DNA of 64,000 bases, taken from the NCBI GenBank assembly GCA_949130495.1, contig OX422208.1, positions 643,334,023 to 643,398,022 of the forward strand. The letters are read 5' to 3'. The first letter of the stretch is position 1; every line of letters begins with the position of its first letter. Both the position numbers and the translations under genes were made by a program. The notes below the pieces were generated by a model that saw only the letters and a program-made list of their open reading frames with translations, searched no databases and was not told the DNA's origin. Of the stretch, positions 12,831 through 24,115 are shown piece by piece. Source of the DNA: Sambucus nigra (taxonomy: Eukaryota; Streptophyta; Magnoliopsida; Dipsacales; Adoxaceae).

Positions 12831-14297
12831 GGAATTAAATCTAATATATACTGATTTTTGGAATGTGGAGATAACTTTTCAATAGTCCAGTTTAGGAAAG
12901 AGAAATCCATGTGCAGCTAACATCTGCAGTCTTGGGGTGGGTGATATAGGAGGTGATTGTGTTTTCTTGGCAAGATCTGATGGGGGTGATGGGATTTCCA
13001 AGCACGCGAGGTGATTGTGTTTTCAAAGGCCCACTTAGGGCACACTCCCTCCAAGGCTGTTGCCGCCCCTCTGAGGTATTTCTCATATTAATTTTTTGAA
13101 TGGATTTTTTGTTTTGCAACAAAATGCATTTTTTTGGCACAAACATGGTTCAATGTGTACAAAATGCATTTTAGGGCATAATAATCTCATATTAATATTT
13201 AAGTGTTTAAATGCTGATTGTGCCTATTCATGTTTGTGACAATGTTAATGTGTACATAGAGGGGTAAAGCTTGGATAGTCCAATTGTTAGTTGTGGCATG
13301 TTTCTCGCTAGCAACAAAAATGGAGGAAATTGAAGTGCCTCCCATTGTTGATTTATAGGTGAGAGAAAAATTAATGTGAATATTTATTTATTTCATTATA
13401 TATTGAACCATTTTCCTTTTTGATATGTTCTTATATGTAATGGACATATGGATTTTTGTGAGTAGGTAGGAAATCCCAAGTTTTTATTTGAAGGCAAAAC
13501 CATACAAATAATGGTGCTTCTTGTTTTGAGAACCTTGAATGGAGATCCCAAGTTCTTTCATAGACTACTTTCTTAAAAACATTAACCATGATCATCTTCC
13601 ATCACAATCTTTGATCTCTAGATCAATTCAATACATCTTAAGCACACTCAAAGGTAGATTATTCACTATATGCAAAAATTTGTTAATTTATATCGATACA
13701 TATCCATATAATAAAGCACAATATAACGCGTTTCCTAATGGCACATAATGATACCCAATTATACTCATAAAAGGGACATGTTATCAATTTCACACACGTG
13801 TACATATAATCATATATGGGTACTGTGATATTAAAGAGTTTGATCTAGTGCTCGGTGGGAATTGAATGCAGGTATTGGGGAGGTTTGGAGATCAAAATGC
13901 CAGCATAGGCTGCTAGTGATTTATTTGGTTTTATTTTACAAATGTTCAACTCAGGCCAGTTCCATCCAATCTTAATCAAGTTACTACAGGTAACTATTAT
14001 TACCCATTTATTAACCTTTTAAAATGCAATGAATTATTTCTACTCAATATTTATAGTTTATCTTTTAATTCTATATCTGATCATTCCTTTTAAAGTTTGA
14101 AAATCACTTCATGGCTTACTTTATGAGCTTATTTAGTTAAATTGGTGGAAGGGACTTGCTGGTGGTTTGGTTTTGGAATTTACTGTTGCTGTTGAGTTTA
14201 TTTTAAATGTTAAAACATGATGGATTTAAATATAAACAAATGAAATTATGTCAAAATTTTCTAAAATTCATAACAGTTCTAAATTGATTAAAAACAT
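12830..14297. other. AT-rich interior of the CACTA element, no gene recognised
   Basis: Only short frames occur, for example 69 codons at 13539-13748. None resembles a transposase. The stretch separates the leader-like block from the 168-bp array. Confidence 0.5.
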
Positions 14298-17200
14298 ACC
14301 GTTAGAGAATATGACGTTATATGACGATATAGGAGGTACGAACACCTCGCCCGGGACCAATACAACTTGTAGGAACTGACCGCGTAGTCCCGGGTCTCTC
14401 GGTTTGAGAGTATGACCATAATTTATAAAAATCACACTTAGAGTTACAAACAAGTCGTTAAAGGATGAAAAACCAAACGACCCCCCAAATGACTCTGTAG
14501 GAGGAACGAACACCTCGTACGGGACCAATGTAACTTGTAGGAACTGACCGCGTAGTCCCGGGTCAATCGATTTGAGAGTATGACAATAATTTACAAAAAT
14601 CACACTTAGAGTTAAAAACATGCCGTTAAAGGGTGAAAACCCAAACCAACCCCCAAACGACCCCGTATGAGGCACGGACACCTCGCACGTGACCAATGTA
14701 TCTTGTAGGAACTGACTGCGTAGTCCCGGGTCTCCCGATTTGAGAGTATGACGATAATTTGTAAAAATCACACTTAGAGTTGAAAACATGCCGTTAAAGG
14801 GTGAAAACCCAAACCAGCCCCCAAACGACCCCGTAGGGGGAACGAACACCTCGCACGGGACCAATGTAACTTGTAGGAACTGACCGTGTTCAGAGTATGA
14901 CGATAATTTGCAAAAATCACACTTAGAGTTAAAAACATGGCGTTAAAGGGTGAAAACCCAAACCAGCCCCCAAACAACCCCGTAGGAGGCACGAACACCT
15001 CGCACGTGACCAATGTAAATTGTAGGAACTGACCGCGTAGTCCCGGGTCTCCCGATTTGAGAGTATGACTATAATTTGCAAAAATCACACTTAGAGTTAA
15101 AAACATGCCGTTAAAGGGTGAAAACCCAAACCAGCCCCAAACAACCCCGTACGAGTCACGAACACCTCGCACGGGACCAATGTAACTTGTAGGAACTGAC
15201 CACGTAGTCCCGGGTCTCCTGGTTTGAGAGTATGGCGATAATTGACAAAAATCACACTTAGAGTTAAAAACATGCCGTTAAAGGGTGAAAACCCAAACCA
15301 GCCCCCAAACTACCCCGTAGGAGGCACGAACACCTCGCACGGGACCAATGTAACTTGTAGGAACTGACCGCGTAGTCCCGGGTCTCCCGATTTGAGGGTA
15401 TGACGATAATTTGCAAAAATCAGACTTAGAGTTAAAAACATGCCGTTAAAGGATGAAAATCCAAACCAGCCCTCAAACGACCCCGTAGGAGGCACGGACA
15501 CCTCGCACGGGACCCATGTAACTTGTAGGAACTGATCGCGTAGTCCCGGGTCTCCCGGTTTGAGAGTATGACGATAATTTGCAAAAATCACACTTAGAGT
15601 CAAAAACATGCCGTTAAAGGGTGAAATCCCAAATTAGCCCCCAAACGACCCCGTAGGGGGTACAAACACCTTGCACGAGACCAATGTAACTTGTAGGAAC
15701 TGACCGCGTAGTCCCGAGTCTCCTGGTTTGAGAGTATGACGATAATTTGCAAAAATCACACTTAGAGTTAAAAACATGCCGTTAAAGGGTAAAAACCCAA
15801 ACCAGTCCCTAAACGATCCCGTAGGAGGCACGGACACCTCGCACGGGACCAATGTAACTTGTAGGAACTGATCGCGTAGTCCCAGGTCTCCCGGTTTGAG
15901 AGTATGACGATAATTTGCAAAAATCACACTTAGAGTTAAAAACATGCCATTAAAGGGTGAAAACCCAAACAAGCCCAGAAACGACCCCGTAGGAGGGACG
16001 AACACCTCGCACGGGACCAATGTAACTTGTAAGAACTGGTCGCGTAGTCCCGAGTCTCCCGATTTGAGAGTATGACTATAATTTGCTAAAAATCACACTT
16101 AGAGTTAAAAACATGCCGTTAAAGGGTGAAAACCCAAACCCAAACGGCCCCGTATGGGGCACGGACACCTCGAACGGGACCAATGTAACTTGTAGGAACT
16201 AACCGCGTAGTCCCGGGTCTCCCGGTTTGAGAGTATGACGATAATTTATAAAAATCACACTTAGAGTTAAAAACATGCCGTTAAAGGGTGAAAACCCAAA
16301 CCAGCCTCCAAATGACCCCGTAGGAGGCACGAACACCTCGCACGGGACCAATGTAACTTGTAGGAACTAACCGCGTAGTCTCGGGTCTTCCGGTTTGAGA
16401 GTATGACGATAATTTGTAAAAATCACACTTAGACGTAAAAAAAAGCCGTTAAAGGGTGAAAACTCAAACCGACCCCCAAACGACCCCGTACGAGGCACGA
16501 ACACCTCGCACGGGACTAATGTAACTTATAGGAACTAACTACGTAGTCCCGGGTCTCCCAGTTTGAGAGTATGACAACAATTTGTAAAAATCACACTTAG
16601 AGTTAAAAACATGTCGTTAAAGGGTGAAAACCCAAACCAGCCCCCAAACGACCCCGTAAGGGGCACGAATACCTCGCACGGGACCAATGTAACTTGTAGG
16701 AATTGACCGTAGTCGCAGGTCTCCCGGTTTGTGAATATGATGATACTTTGTAAAAATCACACTTAAGACTTAAAAACAAGCCGTTAAAGGGCGAAAACCC
16801 AAACCAACCCCCAAACGACCCCGTAGGAGGCACGAACACCTCGCACGAGACCAATGTAAGTTGTAGGAACTAATCGCGTAGTCCCGAGTCTCTCGGTTTG
16901 GGAGTATGACGATAATTTGCAAAAATACACTTTGACTTAAAAAGGGTGAAAACCCAAGCCAACCCCCACACGACCCCATAGGAGGCACGGACACCTCGCA
17001 CGTGACCAATGTAACTTGTAGGAATTGATCGCGTAGTCCCGGGTCTCACGGTTTGAGAGTATGATGATAATTTGCAAAAATCACACTTAGACTTAAAAAT
17101 AAGCCGTTAAAGGGTGAAAACCCAAAGCAGCCCCCCAACGACCCCGTAGGAGGCACGAACACCTCACACGGGATCAATGTAACTTGTAGGAACTGATCGC

Positions 17201-17577
17201 GTAGTCCCAGGTCTCTCGATTTGAGAGTATGACGATAATTTGCCAAAATCACACTTAGACTTAAAAACAAGCCGTTAAAGGGTGTAAACCCAAACCAATC
17301 GCCAAACAACCCCGCAGGAGGCATGAACACCTCGCACGGGACCAATGTAACTTGTAGGAACTGATCGCATAGTCCCGAGTCTCCCGGTTTGAGAGTATGA
17401 CGATAATTTGCAAAAATCACACTTAGACTTAAAAACAAGCCGTTAAAGGGTGCAAACCCAAACCATCCCCCAAACGACCCAGTAAGAGGCACGAACACCT
17501 CGCACGGGACCAATATAACTTGTAGGAACTGACCGCGTAGTCCCGGGTCTCACGATTTGAGAATATGATGATAATTT
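14298..17577. repeat. Tandem array of about 20 copies of a 168-bp unit
   Basis: The landmark aggaactgac recurs at 14371, 14539, 14707, 14875, 15024, 15191, 15359 and 15527 and continues at the same step to about 17523. The period is 168 bp, with one 149-bp unit near 14890. Units share cacacttagagttaaaaaca, gccgttaaagggtgaaaac, cacctcgcacgggaccaatg and gcgtagtcccgggtctcc. Since 168 is a multiple of three, the minus strand stays open across neighbours (for example 14268-14864, 15310-15609, 15634-16020 and 17046-17513). It gives a 56-residue repeat with the landmarks EVFVPPTGSFGGWFGFSPF and FLTLSVIFANYRHTLK. Copies also contain frame-breaking indels, so a functional protein is doubtful. Confidence 0.95.
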
Positions 17578-18045
17578 TCACTCATATATGTAATTTTTTA
17601 GTTTGAGTAAATTTTTTTAAAAAAAATTATTGGGTTACTAATATCGTATCTTTTTTGTATCCTTTTTTTTTTGCAGGATAACAGTTTATCATTGGCATGA
17701 TTCACGTGGAACACACAGAGAACTCAATGGTTTACAACCAGGGGTTTATTCATGATTTCATTTTTTTGTGTCATGGCCGTGCGGTCTTTGTTTTTTTATT
17801 GTTAACTTTTATGGCCGTGCAGGCTTTTGTAAGTTAATTGTTATATTTTGTGGTCGTGCGGGGTTTATGCTAGGCAGGTTTTGTATTAACAGGTTTTGGA
17901 ATGTTCAGAAAATAGAGGAAACTATGTCCAATTTTTTTTGGGCCTGTGAACTATTAAAGACTTGTAATACATTAGTTTATTAACAACGTGCAATATTATT
18001 AATTTGTGAATTTTGTGCTTTCAAATAATTTTTTTTATAAAAAAA
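17578..18045 (+). other. CACTA interior right of the array
   Basis: A T-rich tract followed by ttgcag near 17660-17677 looks like a splice acceptor. Beyond it comes a short duplicated phrase, atggccgtgc/tggtcgtgcg, at 17774, 17811 and 17850. No coding domain is recognised. This could be the remnant of an intron end and exon of a captured or transposon gene. Confidence 0.3.
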
Positions 18046-18440
18046 TTGGCACAGTTCAAAACCGTGGCAAAAGTGTATCATATTTTGGCACGATTTTGAA
18101 CTGTGCCAAAGTTTTTTAAACTGTGCTGAATCTAGCACAGTTCAAAACTGTGCCAAAAGTGTGCCAGAAATATAAAAATCTAGCACGGTTTAAAAGTGTG
18201 CCAGAAGTATTCTTGTTTGGCCGAATCTGGCACAGTTAAAAACTGTACCAAAAGTGTGCCAAAAATATCAAATTTTGGCACGGTTTAAAAGTGTGACAGA
18301 AGTGTTCCTGTTTGACCAAATCTAGCACACTTTTGAGCCGTGTCAGAATAAAAATTGCCATTTTGGAACACCTGATTCTGGCACAGTTCAAAATCGTGCC
18401 AGATTTGATCTGTCACAGTTTTAAACCGTGCTAGATTCCT
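18046..18440. repeat. Right subterminal repeats of the CACTA element
   Basis: About a dozen direct and inverted copies of TGGCACAGTTCAAAACTGTGCCA-like motifs are present, with variants (tagcacagtt, ggcacggttt, gtgccaaaag). They match the motifs inside the left end. Confidence 0.88.
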
Positions 18441-18458
18441 GTTTTTGGTGTAGTGAAC

Positions 18459-18960
18459 ATTCGATCTGATAATGGGGGAGAGTATGTTTTTGATTCTTTT
18501 CATTCACAACTTAAGCAAAAGGGAATTTTACACCAACTCACTTTCCCCTACACTCTGGAGCAAAATAGGGTGGCAAAACGTAAGAACCGTCACTTAGCGG
18601 GAATGGTTCGGTGCCTTTTATGGGGTATGCATGTACCTAAATCTTATTGGCACCTTACTCTTCTCACTGCCACATTTATTATTAACCGCACTCTAAGTAA
18701 AGTTTTAAATGGCAAAACACCTATTCACTCTATCTTTCCTACTTCCCCCCTTTTCCTATATTATCCCAGGTTTTTGGGTGCGTGTGCTATGCTCACGATC
18801 GACGACCCCCACTTCACAAACTTGATGATAAGTCCATTAAATGTATTTTTGTGGGCTATCCTGCCATATCTAAAGCTTCTAAATGTTATGATCCTCTCGT
18901 GATGTTACTTTTCATGTGGATACTCCATTTTATGGTCGGTTTTCTACTCCCCCCCCCCCC
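18459..18960 (+). pseudogene. Copia integrase, C-terminal part (broken)
   Basis: Resuming directly after the CACTA target duplication, the frame reads IRSDNGGEYVFDSF, the copia integrase block around the second catalytic Asp. It continues through HQLTFPYTLEQNRVAKRKNRH, where the usual TPQQNGVAERKNRH has lost key residues. A shift near 18780 moves to the frame with KLDDKSIKCIFVGY, a conserved integrase tail motif. It ends in a C-run (18951-18963) and a proline-rich linker. Confidence 0.9.
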
Positions 18961-19394
18961 CCCCACCTCCCCCTCTTGAGGAGGTCTCTCCAGTGGATCG
19001 TCATATACCTTTATTGGATGTGTCTCCCTCTCTTATTCCTGAGACACCCCCTTTGCAGGTCTAAGCTCCTCGCCCTCGGCTTCCCCTGCATCCTCCTCTT
19101 ATGGACTCAGGTACGGTTGATGCTCCTTCACCAGCCCCCACCCCGCCTATTTTTGTTGTTCAGTCCCCCCCTCCCCCACCTATTTTTTATTTTCAGTCCC
19201 GTTATCCCACTCGTGATCACCACCTTCCTTCTCGTTATGCTAACACTTGTAGCACTAATCATTTTATTCTCGAGCATCTTTTCTATGCAGGTGTTTCAGG
19301 GTCCTGTCGTGCTTTTTTGTATTGTCTTGACTGTATTTCTATTCCCCAATCTTTTCATGAGGCTCTCTAGAATCCTAAGTGGGTCGCTGCTATG

Positions 19395-20735
19395 AAAATT
19401 AAGATGGATGCCTTGGAAAACAATGGTACTTAGGAGTTATTGTCTCTTCCTCGAGAGGAGAAACTTGTTGGTCTCAAATGGGTTTTTAGTGTTAAATATT
19501 TAGCTGATGGCTCCATTGAATGATATAAGGCTCGTCTTGTGGCTCGTAACTTTACTCAGATTTTGAGAAAAGATTTTGGTACTACCTTTGCCCTGGTTTC
19601 TAAGATGACTTCTTCTTCTCTACTTATATCTCTTGCCGTATCTTACTCTTAGCCATTGCATCAATTGGATATTAAAAATATTTTTCTTTATGGGAATATG
19701 ACTGAGACGATTTATATGGCTCCTCCTCCCGATTTTTAGGCCGAGGGGGAGTATGTAGGAAAGATTTGTCATCTTCATAAATCTTCATACGGGTTGAAGC
19801 AGTCTCCTCGATATTGGTTTAGTCGATTCAGTGGGGTGATTACCTCCATGGGATTCTTCAGTGCCAGTCCAATCATACTTGCTTTATTCGACGTCAGCCC
19901 GACCATCAGTGTATTATCCTTTTGGTTTATATTGACGATATCATTATTACTGGTGATGATCAATAGGGGATTGCCCAAGGATATTGGAGCAGTTTTTTAT
20001 TCTAAGGACTTCGGTCTTCTTCGGTATTTTTTGGGGATTAAGGTTGCGAGATCTCGTCGTGGGATTTACTTGTTACAAAGGAAGTATGCTTTTGATCTGT
20101 TACAGGATACAGGGATGATTGGTTTTCCGTCTCATCTACCTGACCAACACCCGTCTTGATTTGGCCTTTACTATGAGTCTTGTGAGTCAGTTCATGCATG
20201 GCCCTCGTACCGCCGATCTTGATGTTGTTTATTATATCTCGAGGTATCTCAAGTCTTCACTGGATTATGCTCTCTTCTACGCTTCAGGAGACCAGCGAGG
20301 TCTCTCTTGTTTCACTGATGTTGATTATGCGGGATGCATGACTGATAAGCATTCTACCTCTGACTTTTATACTTTCTATGATTCTCATCTCATATCATGA
20401 AAAATTAAGAAGCAAGTGGTGGTTTCTCGTTATTCAGCGGAGGCAGAGTACCGTGCTATGGCTCATGGTACATGTGAGGTCTTGTGGCTTCGATCGATTT
20501 TGGGTGAGCTAGGCTTTACTAAGGACAATCCTTTTGATTTGTTGTGTGATAACAAATCAACCATTATGTTGTCATCTAATTCGGTTCTTCATGAGAGAAC
20601 CAAACACATTGAGGTGGATATTCACTTTCTCCGGGAGAAAGTATCTACAGGCATCATTCATCCCTTCATTAGCTCAAACTGTAGATTGTCTCACCAAGTC
20701 AGTTGGACCTTCTTTACTTCACTCATCTATTGGTA
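19395..20735 (+). pseudogene. Copia reverse transcriptase and RNase H (broken)
   Basis: The RT region starts with KMDALENNGT and GLKWVFSVKY. It passes through KARLVARNFTQ and SYGLKQSPRYWF to the catalytic YIDD at 19928-19939. Later come the conserved FLGIKVARSRRGIYLLQRKYA and the RNase H block with SRYSAEAEYRAMAHGTCEVLWL. A His-Ile-rich end (TKHIEVDIHFLREKV) closes the domain. Stops at several positions (for example before ELLSLP and after SIE) and frameshifts show it is dead. About 100 bp upstream of RT the linker is low complexity. Confidence 0.92.
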
Positions 20736-20768
20736 AGCTAGGCTTGGTAGATATCTTCGCTCCATCTT

Positions 20769-20790
20769 GGGGGGGGGGGGGGGGGGGGGG
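20769..20790 (+). other. Polypurine tract (22 G) before the 3' LTR
   Basis: An uninterrupted G run immediately precedes the 3' LTR of the copia element, at the position of plus-strand priming. The run may have expanded by slippage, or its length may be affected by sequencing. Confidence 0.7.
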
Positions 20791-20792
20791 AG

Positions 20793-20968
20793 TGTTTGAT
20801 ATTAGATTAGTATTATAGTACTTTATTATTACTCCCACATGTTTTGGGCATTAGTTATTAGACTTATTTTACTTTTTACCATGTACTTCTAGACCCTTCC
20901 ATTGAGTAATATATATACCATAATGTGACACCATTATTGATAAGCCAATACTTCACAAAAATCTTCTT
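20793..20968 (+). repeat. 3' LTR of the copia element
   Basis: It starts TGTTTGATATTAG after the G run and ends near cacaaaaatcttct. See the 5' copy at 10436-10609. Confidence 0.88.
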
Positions 20969-21657
20969 TACCAAGATCATATAAGAAAACAATAAAAGAA
21001 ATATAAGGCAATATGTATTGTGTTTTCTTGTCATCCCACACATAATAGAGGATTAATTTTAAGGTCTTCCTAGACATGGTGGGGCACACACATTCCTAGG
21101 TGATGCATATTTTGCATATCGGATAAATACGAAGTCAGATGAACCTAAGATGTCTTAAAGCTAAAATAGAATAATGTTTAGTCATGATGACTTAAAACTC
21201 AAAATTATTTGTACTTACCTAGTTTGTCATAAAATTTTACTTCTTTGCCTTTGATCCCGAAAGTGCTTTTTGTTGTAAGATTTTTTGTTAGACTGACAGA
21301 TAGAAAGCGACGCAAAAAGTCAATTTAGTTGCTAAAGGCCAAGAATTAAGATCTGTAAGACTAGTAAGCAAAAATATAAGGGGATTAAAGTTTAATTATC
21401 CCTAATGTATAAGGAAATGTATATAGATTTTCGGTTACTATGTCATCCTCGAAGAAGGTTTTGGAATGCTGACTAAAGTATTATAAAAAATAATAAAAAT
21501 AACACATGAAAAAGAAAAGCAAAACCAGGAAAAAAAATGTACTAATTCACTTCAAACGATTAGTCCTCGTTTGGTTGTCCCAAAATTTCAAATTGATTCA
21601 TTAATAAATTGATCAATTTATAAATTGATCCATTAATTGTCTTTGGTTCCATTAATG
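20969..21657. other. Intergenic, no gene seen
   Basis: AT-rich DNA with short frames only. The last 100 bases (ctcgtttggttg..., then repeated attgatc/gatcaatt words) look like part of a small inverted-repeat element into which the next LTR element inserted. Confidence 0.4.
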
Positions 21658-21662
21658 AAATG

Positions 21663-22794
21663 TGTAAGGACATTTTTCTCATGTCCAACATGTTACATTT
21701 GTGTATGTCGTACGCCGCTACATTTGGCACGTCACCTCACGATCTCACATGACGGCCTCTATCCGAATTCCAGGAATCAAGCATTCAACATCTCCATTAA
21801 TGTGTCCCACATCTGCCTCAACGACTTCACGTTCCAAGATTTTAGGGACTTAATGCAAGTGGTACGCAAGGGAAGTCAAAACAGTGAAAAAAGGCACGAT
21901 AGGAGAGTTCAAGGGCATTTTCGTAATTTCACATCCATATTCCGGAGGTCTGATCAACTGGAAAGTTGAAGACCTCGCCACAACGAAGATACTGGAAGAA
22001 ACGTCACATCAATCCGAGCTACGGTGAAGGAGTTATGACCTTTTGAAGTTGGAGAAAATTCCTTGAAGAATGCTGTTTTTTTTTAACCCCAAACCAGAAA
22101 GGTACCCCAAACCGATGTACCCCAAACCACATAAGGTACCCCAAACCTGTTCGGGGTACCTGTACGCTGGATAGAATTTCAGTGTTTTTATTTTGTAAAA
22201 CTCTTCATATGTTTTTCTATTTAAACCACCTTCGAGGGAGCAGTTTTAAAAGACTTCAGAAGACGTTTTTGAGAGTCCAAATTACTCCAGTCTTCATATT
22301 TTTTGAGTCCCAAGACTCATGTTTTGATTCACACAATTACCAAACCTTTGTGAATCTTTTTGGTAACCCAAGAACACAACTTTGGTTTGTTAAACCCTTA
22401 TGGAGAAGCCGTTCTCTTCTTCATTGCTGCCCTCTTGGAAAGGGAAAATTCCAGCCGACAAACTTGTGGAGAAGCCGTTTCTCTTCTTCATTGCAGCCCT
22501 CCTGGAAAGGGATATTTCCAGCCGCCGACTACAGAATCCGATACCTGAGGGTAATTCTTAGCCACTGTATTTTTATTGTAATCCGAAATTGTATGTTATA
22601 ATATTATAATGAAAATAAAAGGTTTTGCCCCTTTGGGGGATTTTTCCTGAAATTTATTTGTTTTATCCTGCATGCTATATTTTATTTGATAAATCATCTA
22701 GATGCATGTCTTAGGGTTTAACTAAAATTTGGGTTTAATTAAAATTGATTTTTATTTGAGAAGTCTCAATATTTTCGCTGTAGCTGCACTCTCA
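21663..22794 (+). repeat. 5' LTR (1132 bp) of the SIRE-like element
   Basis: It is bounded by AAATG and by the PBS. It contains a cluster of GGTACCCCAAACC-type repeats at about 22085-22160, with one unit more than the 3' LTR. Frames of 110-139 codons inside it are repeated in the other LTR and are not regarded as genes. Confidence 0.95.
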
Positions 22795-22797
22795 AAT

Positions 22798-22809
22798 TGG
22801 TATCAGAGC
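22798..22809 (+). other. Primer-binding site, first copy
   Basis: TGGTATCAGAGC, a perfect plant initiator-tRNA-Met PBS core, starts three bases after the LTR end. Confidence 0.92.
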
Positions 22810-22891
22810 GGGTTACGCTAATTTATTGCGTGATCCTGATTTTTAAAGGATTTTTTTTATATATACAATTTGACCTCTCACGTCGTCAAAT

Positions 22892-22903
22892 TGGTATCAG
22901 AGC
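22892..22903 (+). other. Primer-binding site, second copy
   Basis: The identical TGGTATCAGAGC recurs 94 bp downstream in a similar context (caaattggtatcagagc), followed by related but diverged sequence (gcactaagttattgtg versus acgctaatttattgcg). The leader therefore contains an imperfect duplication of the PBS region. Confidence 0.85.
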
Positions 22904-22948
22904 CTGTTGCACTAAGTTATTGTGATTTGATTCTGATTTTGCACAAAA

Positions 22949-24115
22949 ATGGCTTTTGATGGTTTTGATGATCTTCGATGTCAAATTTTTGAAAAAATTA
23001 ATTGGAAAATTCACACGAACTCTTGCTTTAAATCTTCTGTTGAAAACGAATCTGGGAAGTGTCCTTGTTATGAGGGTGTTGGTCACACGTTACATGAGTG
23101 TACCACAAATTTAAAGAAGAAATTGAATAAACCGATTTCTCATGTTTCTACCGTTAGTGATTGTGATTCGGAAGAAGAAGTGTTTTATGCTTCTAGGCGA
23201 GAGTTTCCCATCCATGTGATTAGTGATGATAGTGAAGGTGATGGGAGTGTGGATGAAAGTGAGGAGGAAAGTGTAGATGAGCATGACTTGCAAACTGCTT
23301 TCAATGAACTTTATGCTGAAACTTTGAAAACAAAGAAAGAAAATTTGAAATTGAAAGCTCAGTTGAAAGAGTGTGCCATAAAAAATAATGATTTTTTAGT
23401 TGAAGAACTTAGGGCTCATGTGAAAATTTTGAAAGAGAAGCTTGAGTACGTCGAGGGTGAGAGAGATATTCTTAGAGGGTTGATGGAGACTATGAAAAAG
23501 GAGCTTTTAGAGTTTGAGGATTCTAAACGAGTACTTGAATCTAGGATAGGTGAACTTGAGGTGAAATTGAAAGATTCAAGTAAAGTTAAATTTGATTTGG
23601 AGTCTAGGTCTGAAAAACTTGATAAGATTTTAGGCACAGTCGAGATCAAAACGGATAGGGGTGGGATTGGTCTTGAAAAATATGTTGCACCCATTCCCAC
23701 ACGTGTGAGAGAGCCTCCTAGGTTTGTTAAGAAAGAGGCACCTAAAGTTGTTAGGAAAGCACCCCTTAAGAACATTGTGAGAGAACCTTCTAGGATCATT
23801 AGGAGAGACCCACCTAGGCAAATTCGAAAAGAGCAACCGATAAATTTGAGGAGAGGGCCACCTTTAGGTAACACACACCGCCCGATTTACACTTTCACAC
23901 ATTGCGGTAGGCAAGGTCATCTTAGGCGATTTTGTTACAAGCTTTTAAATGGACCTAGGAAGGTTAATGAAAGAATAAATTCGATTCCCAAAACCCCCAC
24001 ACTTTGTTACACATCAATTTGGGTTAGAAAATCGGATTTAGAGGCTTATGGTTTATTTGTCCACGATTCCCGTTTGCTTGCACGTGATTCACCCCATGTG
24101 AAATCTTTTGGTTGA
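22949..24115 (+). CDS. Gag-like protein of a SIRE-type non-autonomous element
   Basis: An uninterrupted frame of 388 codons, the only gene of this element. A first knuckle-like motif lies near residues 39-51 (CPCYEGVGHTLHEC). An acidic stretch follows at 70-110, then a long heptad-like coiled coil at about 120-230, a basic Pro/Arg-rich block at 245-305 and a second knuckle near 315-328 (THCGRQGHLRRFC) lacking its first Cys. The tail contains WVRKSDL, as in SIRE/Maximus copia gag-pol where this precedes protease. The usual N-terminal copia gag domain is missing and the frame stops where pol would begin. In family terms it would form or enter virus-like particles. This start is the first ATG after the PBS. 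Alternatives downstream would lose the first knuckle. Confidence 0.85.
   Translation: MAFDGFDDLRCQIFEKINWKIHTNSCFKSSVENESGKCPCYEGVGHTLHECTTNLKKKLNKPISHVSTVSDCDSEEEVFYASRREFPIHVISDDSEGDGSVDESEEESVDEHDLQTAFNELYAETLKTKKENLKLKAQLKECAIKNNDFLVEELRAHVKILKEKLEYVEGERDILRGLMETMKKELLEFEDSKRVLESRIGELEVKLKDSSKVKFDLESRSEKLDKILGTVEIKTDRGGIGLEKYVAPIPTRVREPPRFVKKEAPKVVRKAPLKNIVREPSRIIRRDPPRQIRKEQPINLRRGPPLGNTHRPIYTFTHCGRQGHLRRFCYKLLNGPRKVNERINSIPKTPTLCYTSIWVRKSDLEAYGLFVHDSRLLARDSPHVKSFG

Larger units (their letters stand above)
12287..18455. mobile_element. CACTA (En/Spm-type) DNA transposon, non-autonomous
   Basis: The left end reads CACTACACCAAAAACAG and the right end is its inverse, CTGTTTTTGGTGTAGTG-like (cctgtttttggtgtagtg). 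The 3-bp target duplication AAC lies at 12284-12286 and 18456-18458, and joining the flanks restores the copia integrase. Both ends carry subterminal repeats built on TGTGCCA/TGGCACA. The interior shows no TNPD/TNPA-like transposase. It holds a CT-rich leader-like block, a TA microsatellite, about 1.4 kb of AT-rich DNA and a 3.3-kb array of 168-bp units. Length is 6169 bp. Mobilisation would need a transposase made elsewhere. Confidence 0.95.
10436..20968 (+). mobile_element. Decayed Ty1/copia retrotransposon interrupted by a CACTA element
   Basis: Two related terminal repeats of about 175 bp flank the unit (10436-10609 and 20793-20968). The left one is followed by TGGTATCAAAAC, two mismatches from the initiator-tRNA-Met PBS TGGTATCAGAGC. 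The right one is preceded by a 22-base G run that fits a polypurine tract. Between them come copia-order remnants: protease, pre-integrase zinc domain, integrase, RT and RNase H. Gag is not recognisable between 10620 and 11400. All coding parts carry stops and frameshifts, so the element is dead. Removing the CACTA insertion leaves about 4.4 kb, a normal copia length. No clear target duplication was seen. Confidence 0.93.

Noticed and set aside
12475..12885. 136-codon Pro/Ser-rich frame in the CACTA element
   Set aside because: Low-complexity CT-rich DNA ending in a TA microsatellite. No recognised protein family.
21637..21969. 110-codon frame, repeated at 25709-26044
   Set aside because: It lies in the two LTRs and its duplication only reflects the LTR pair. 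No domain.
23416..23874. 152-codon frame opposite the gag-like gene
   Set aside because: Shadow of the intact plus-strand gag-like frame; its composition mirrors that frame.
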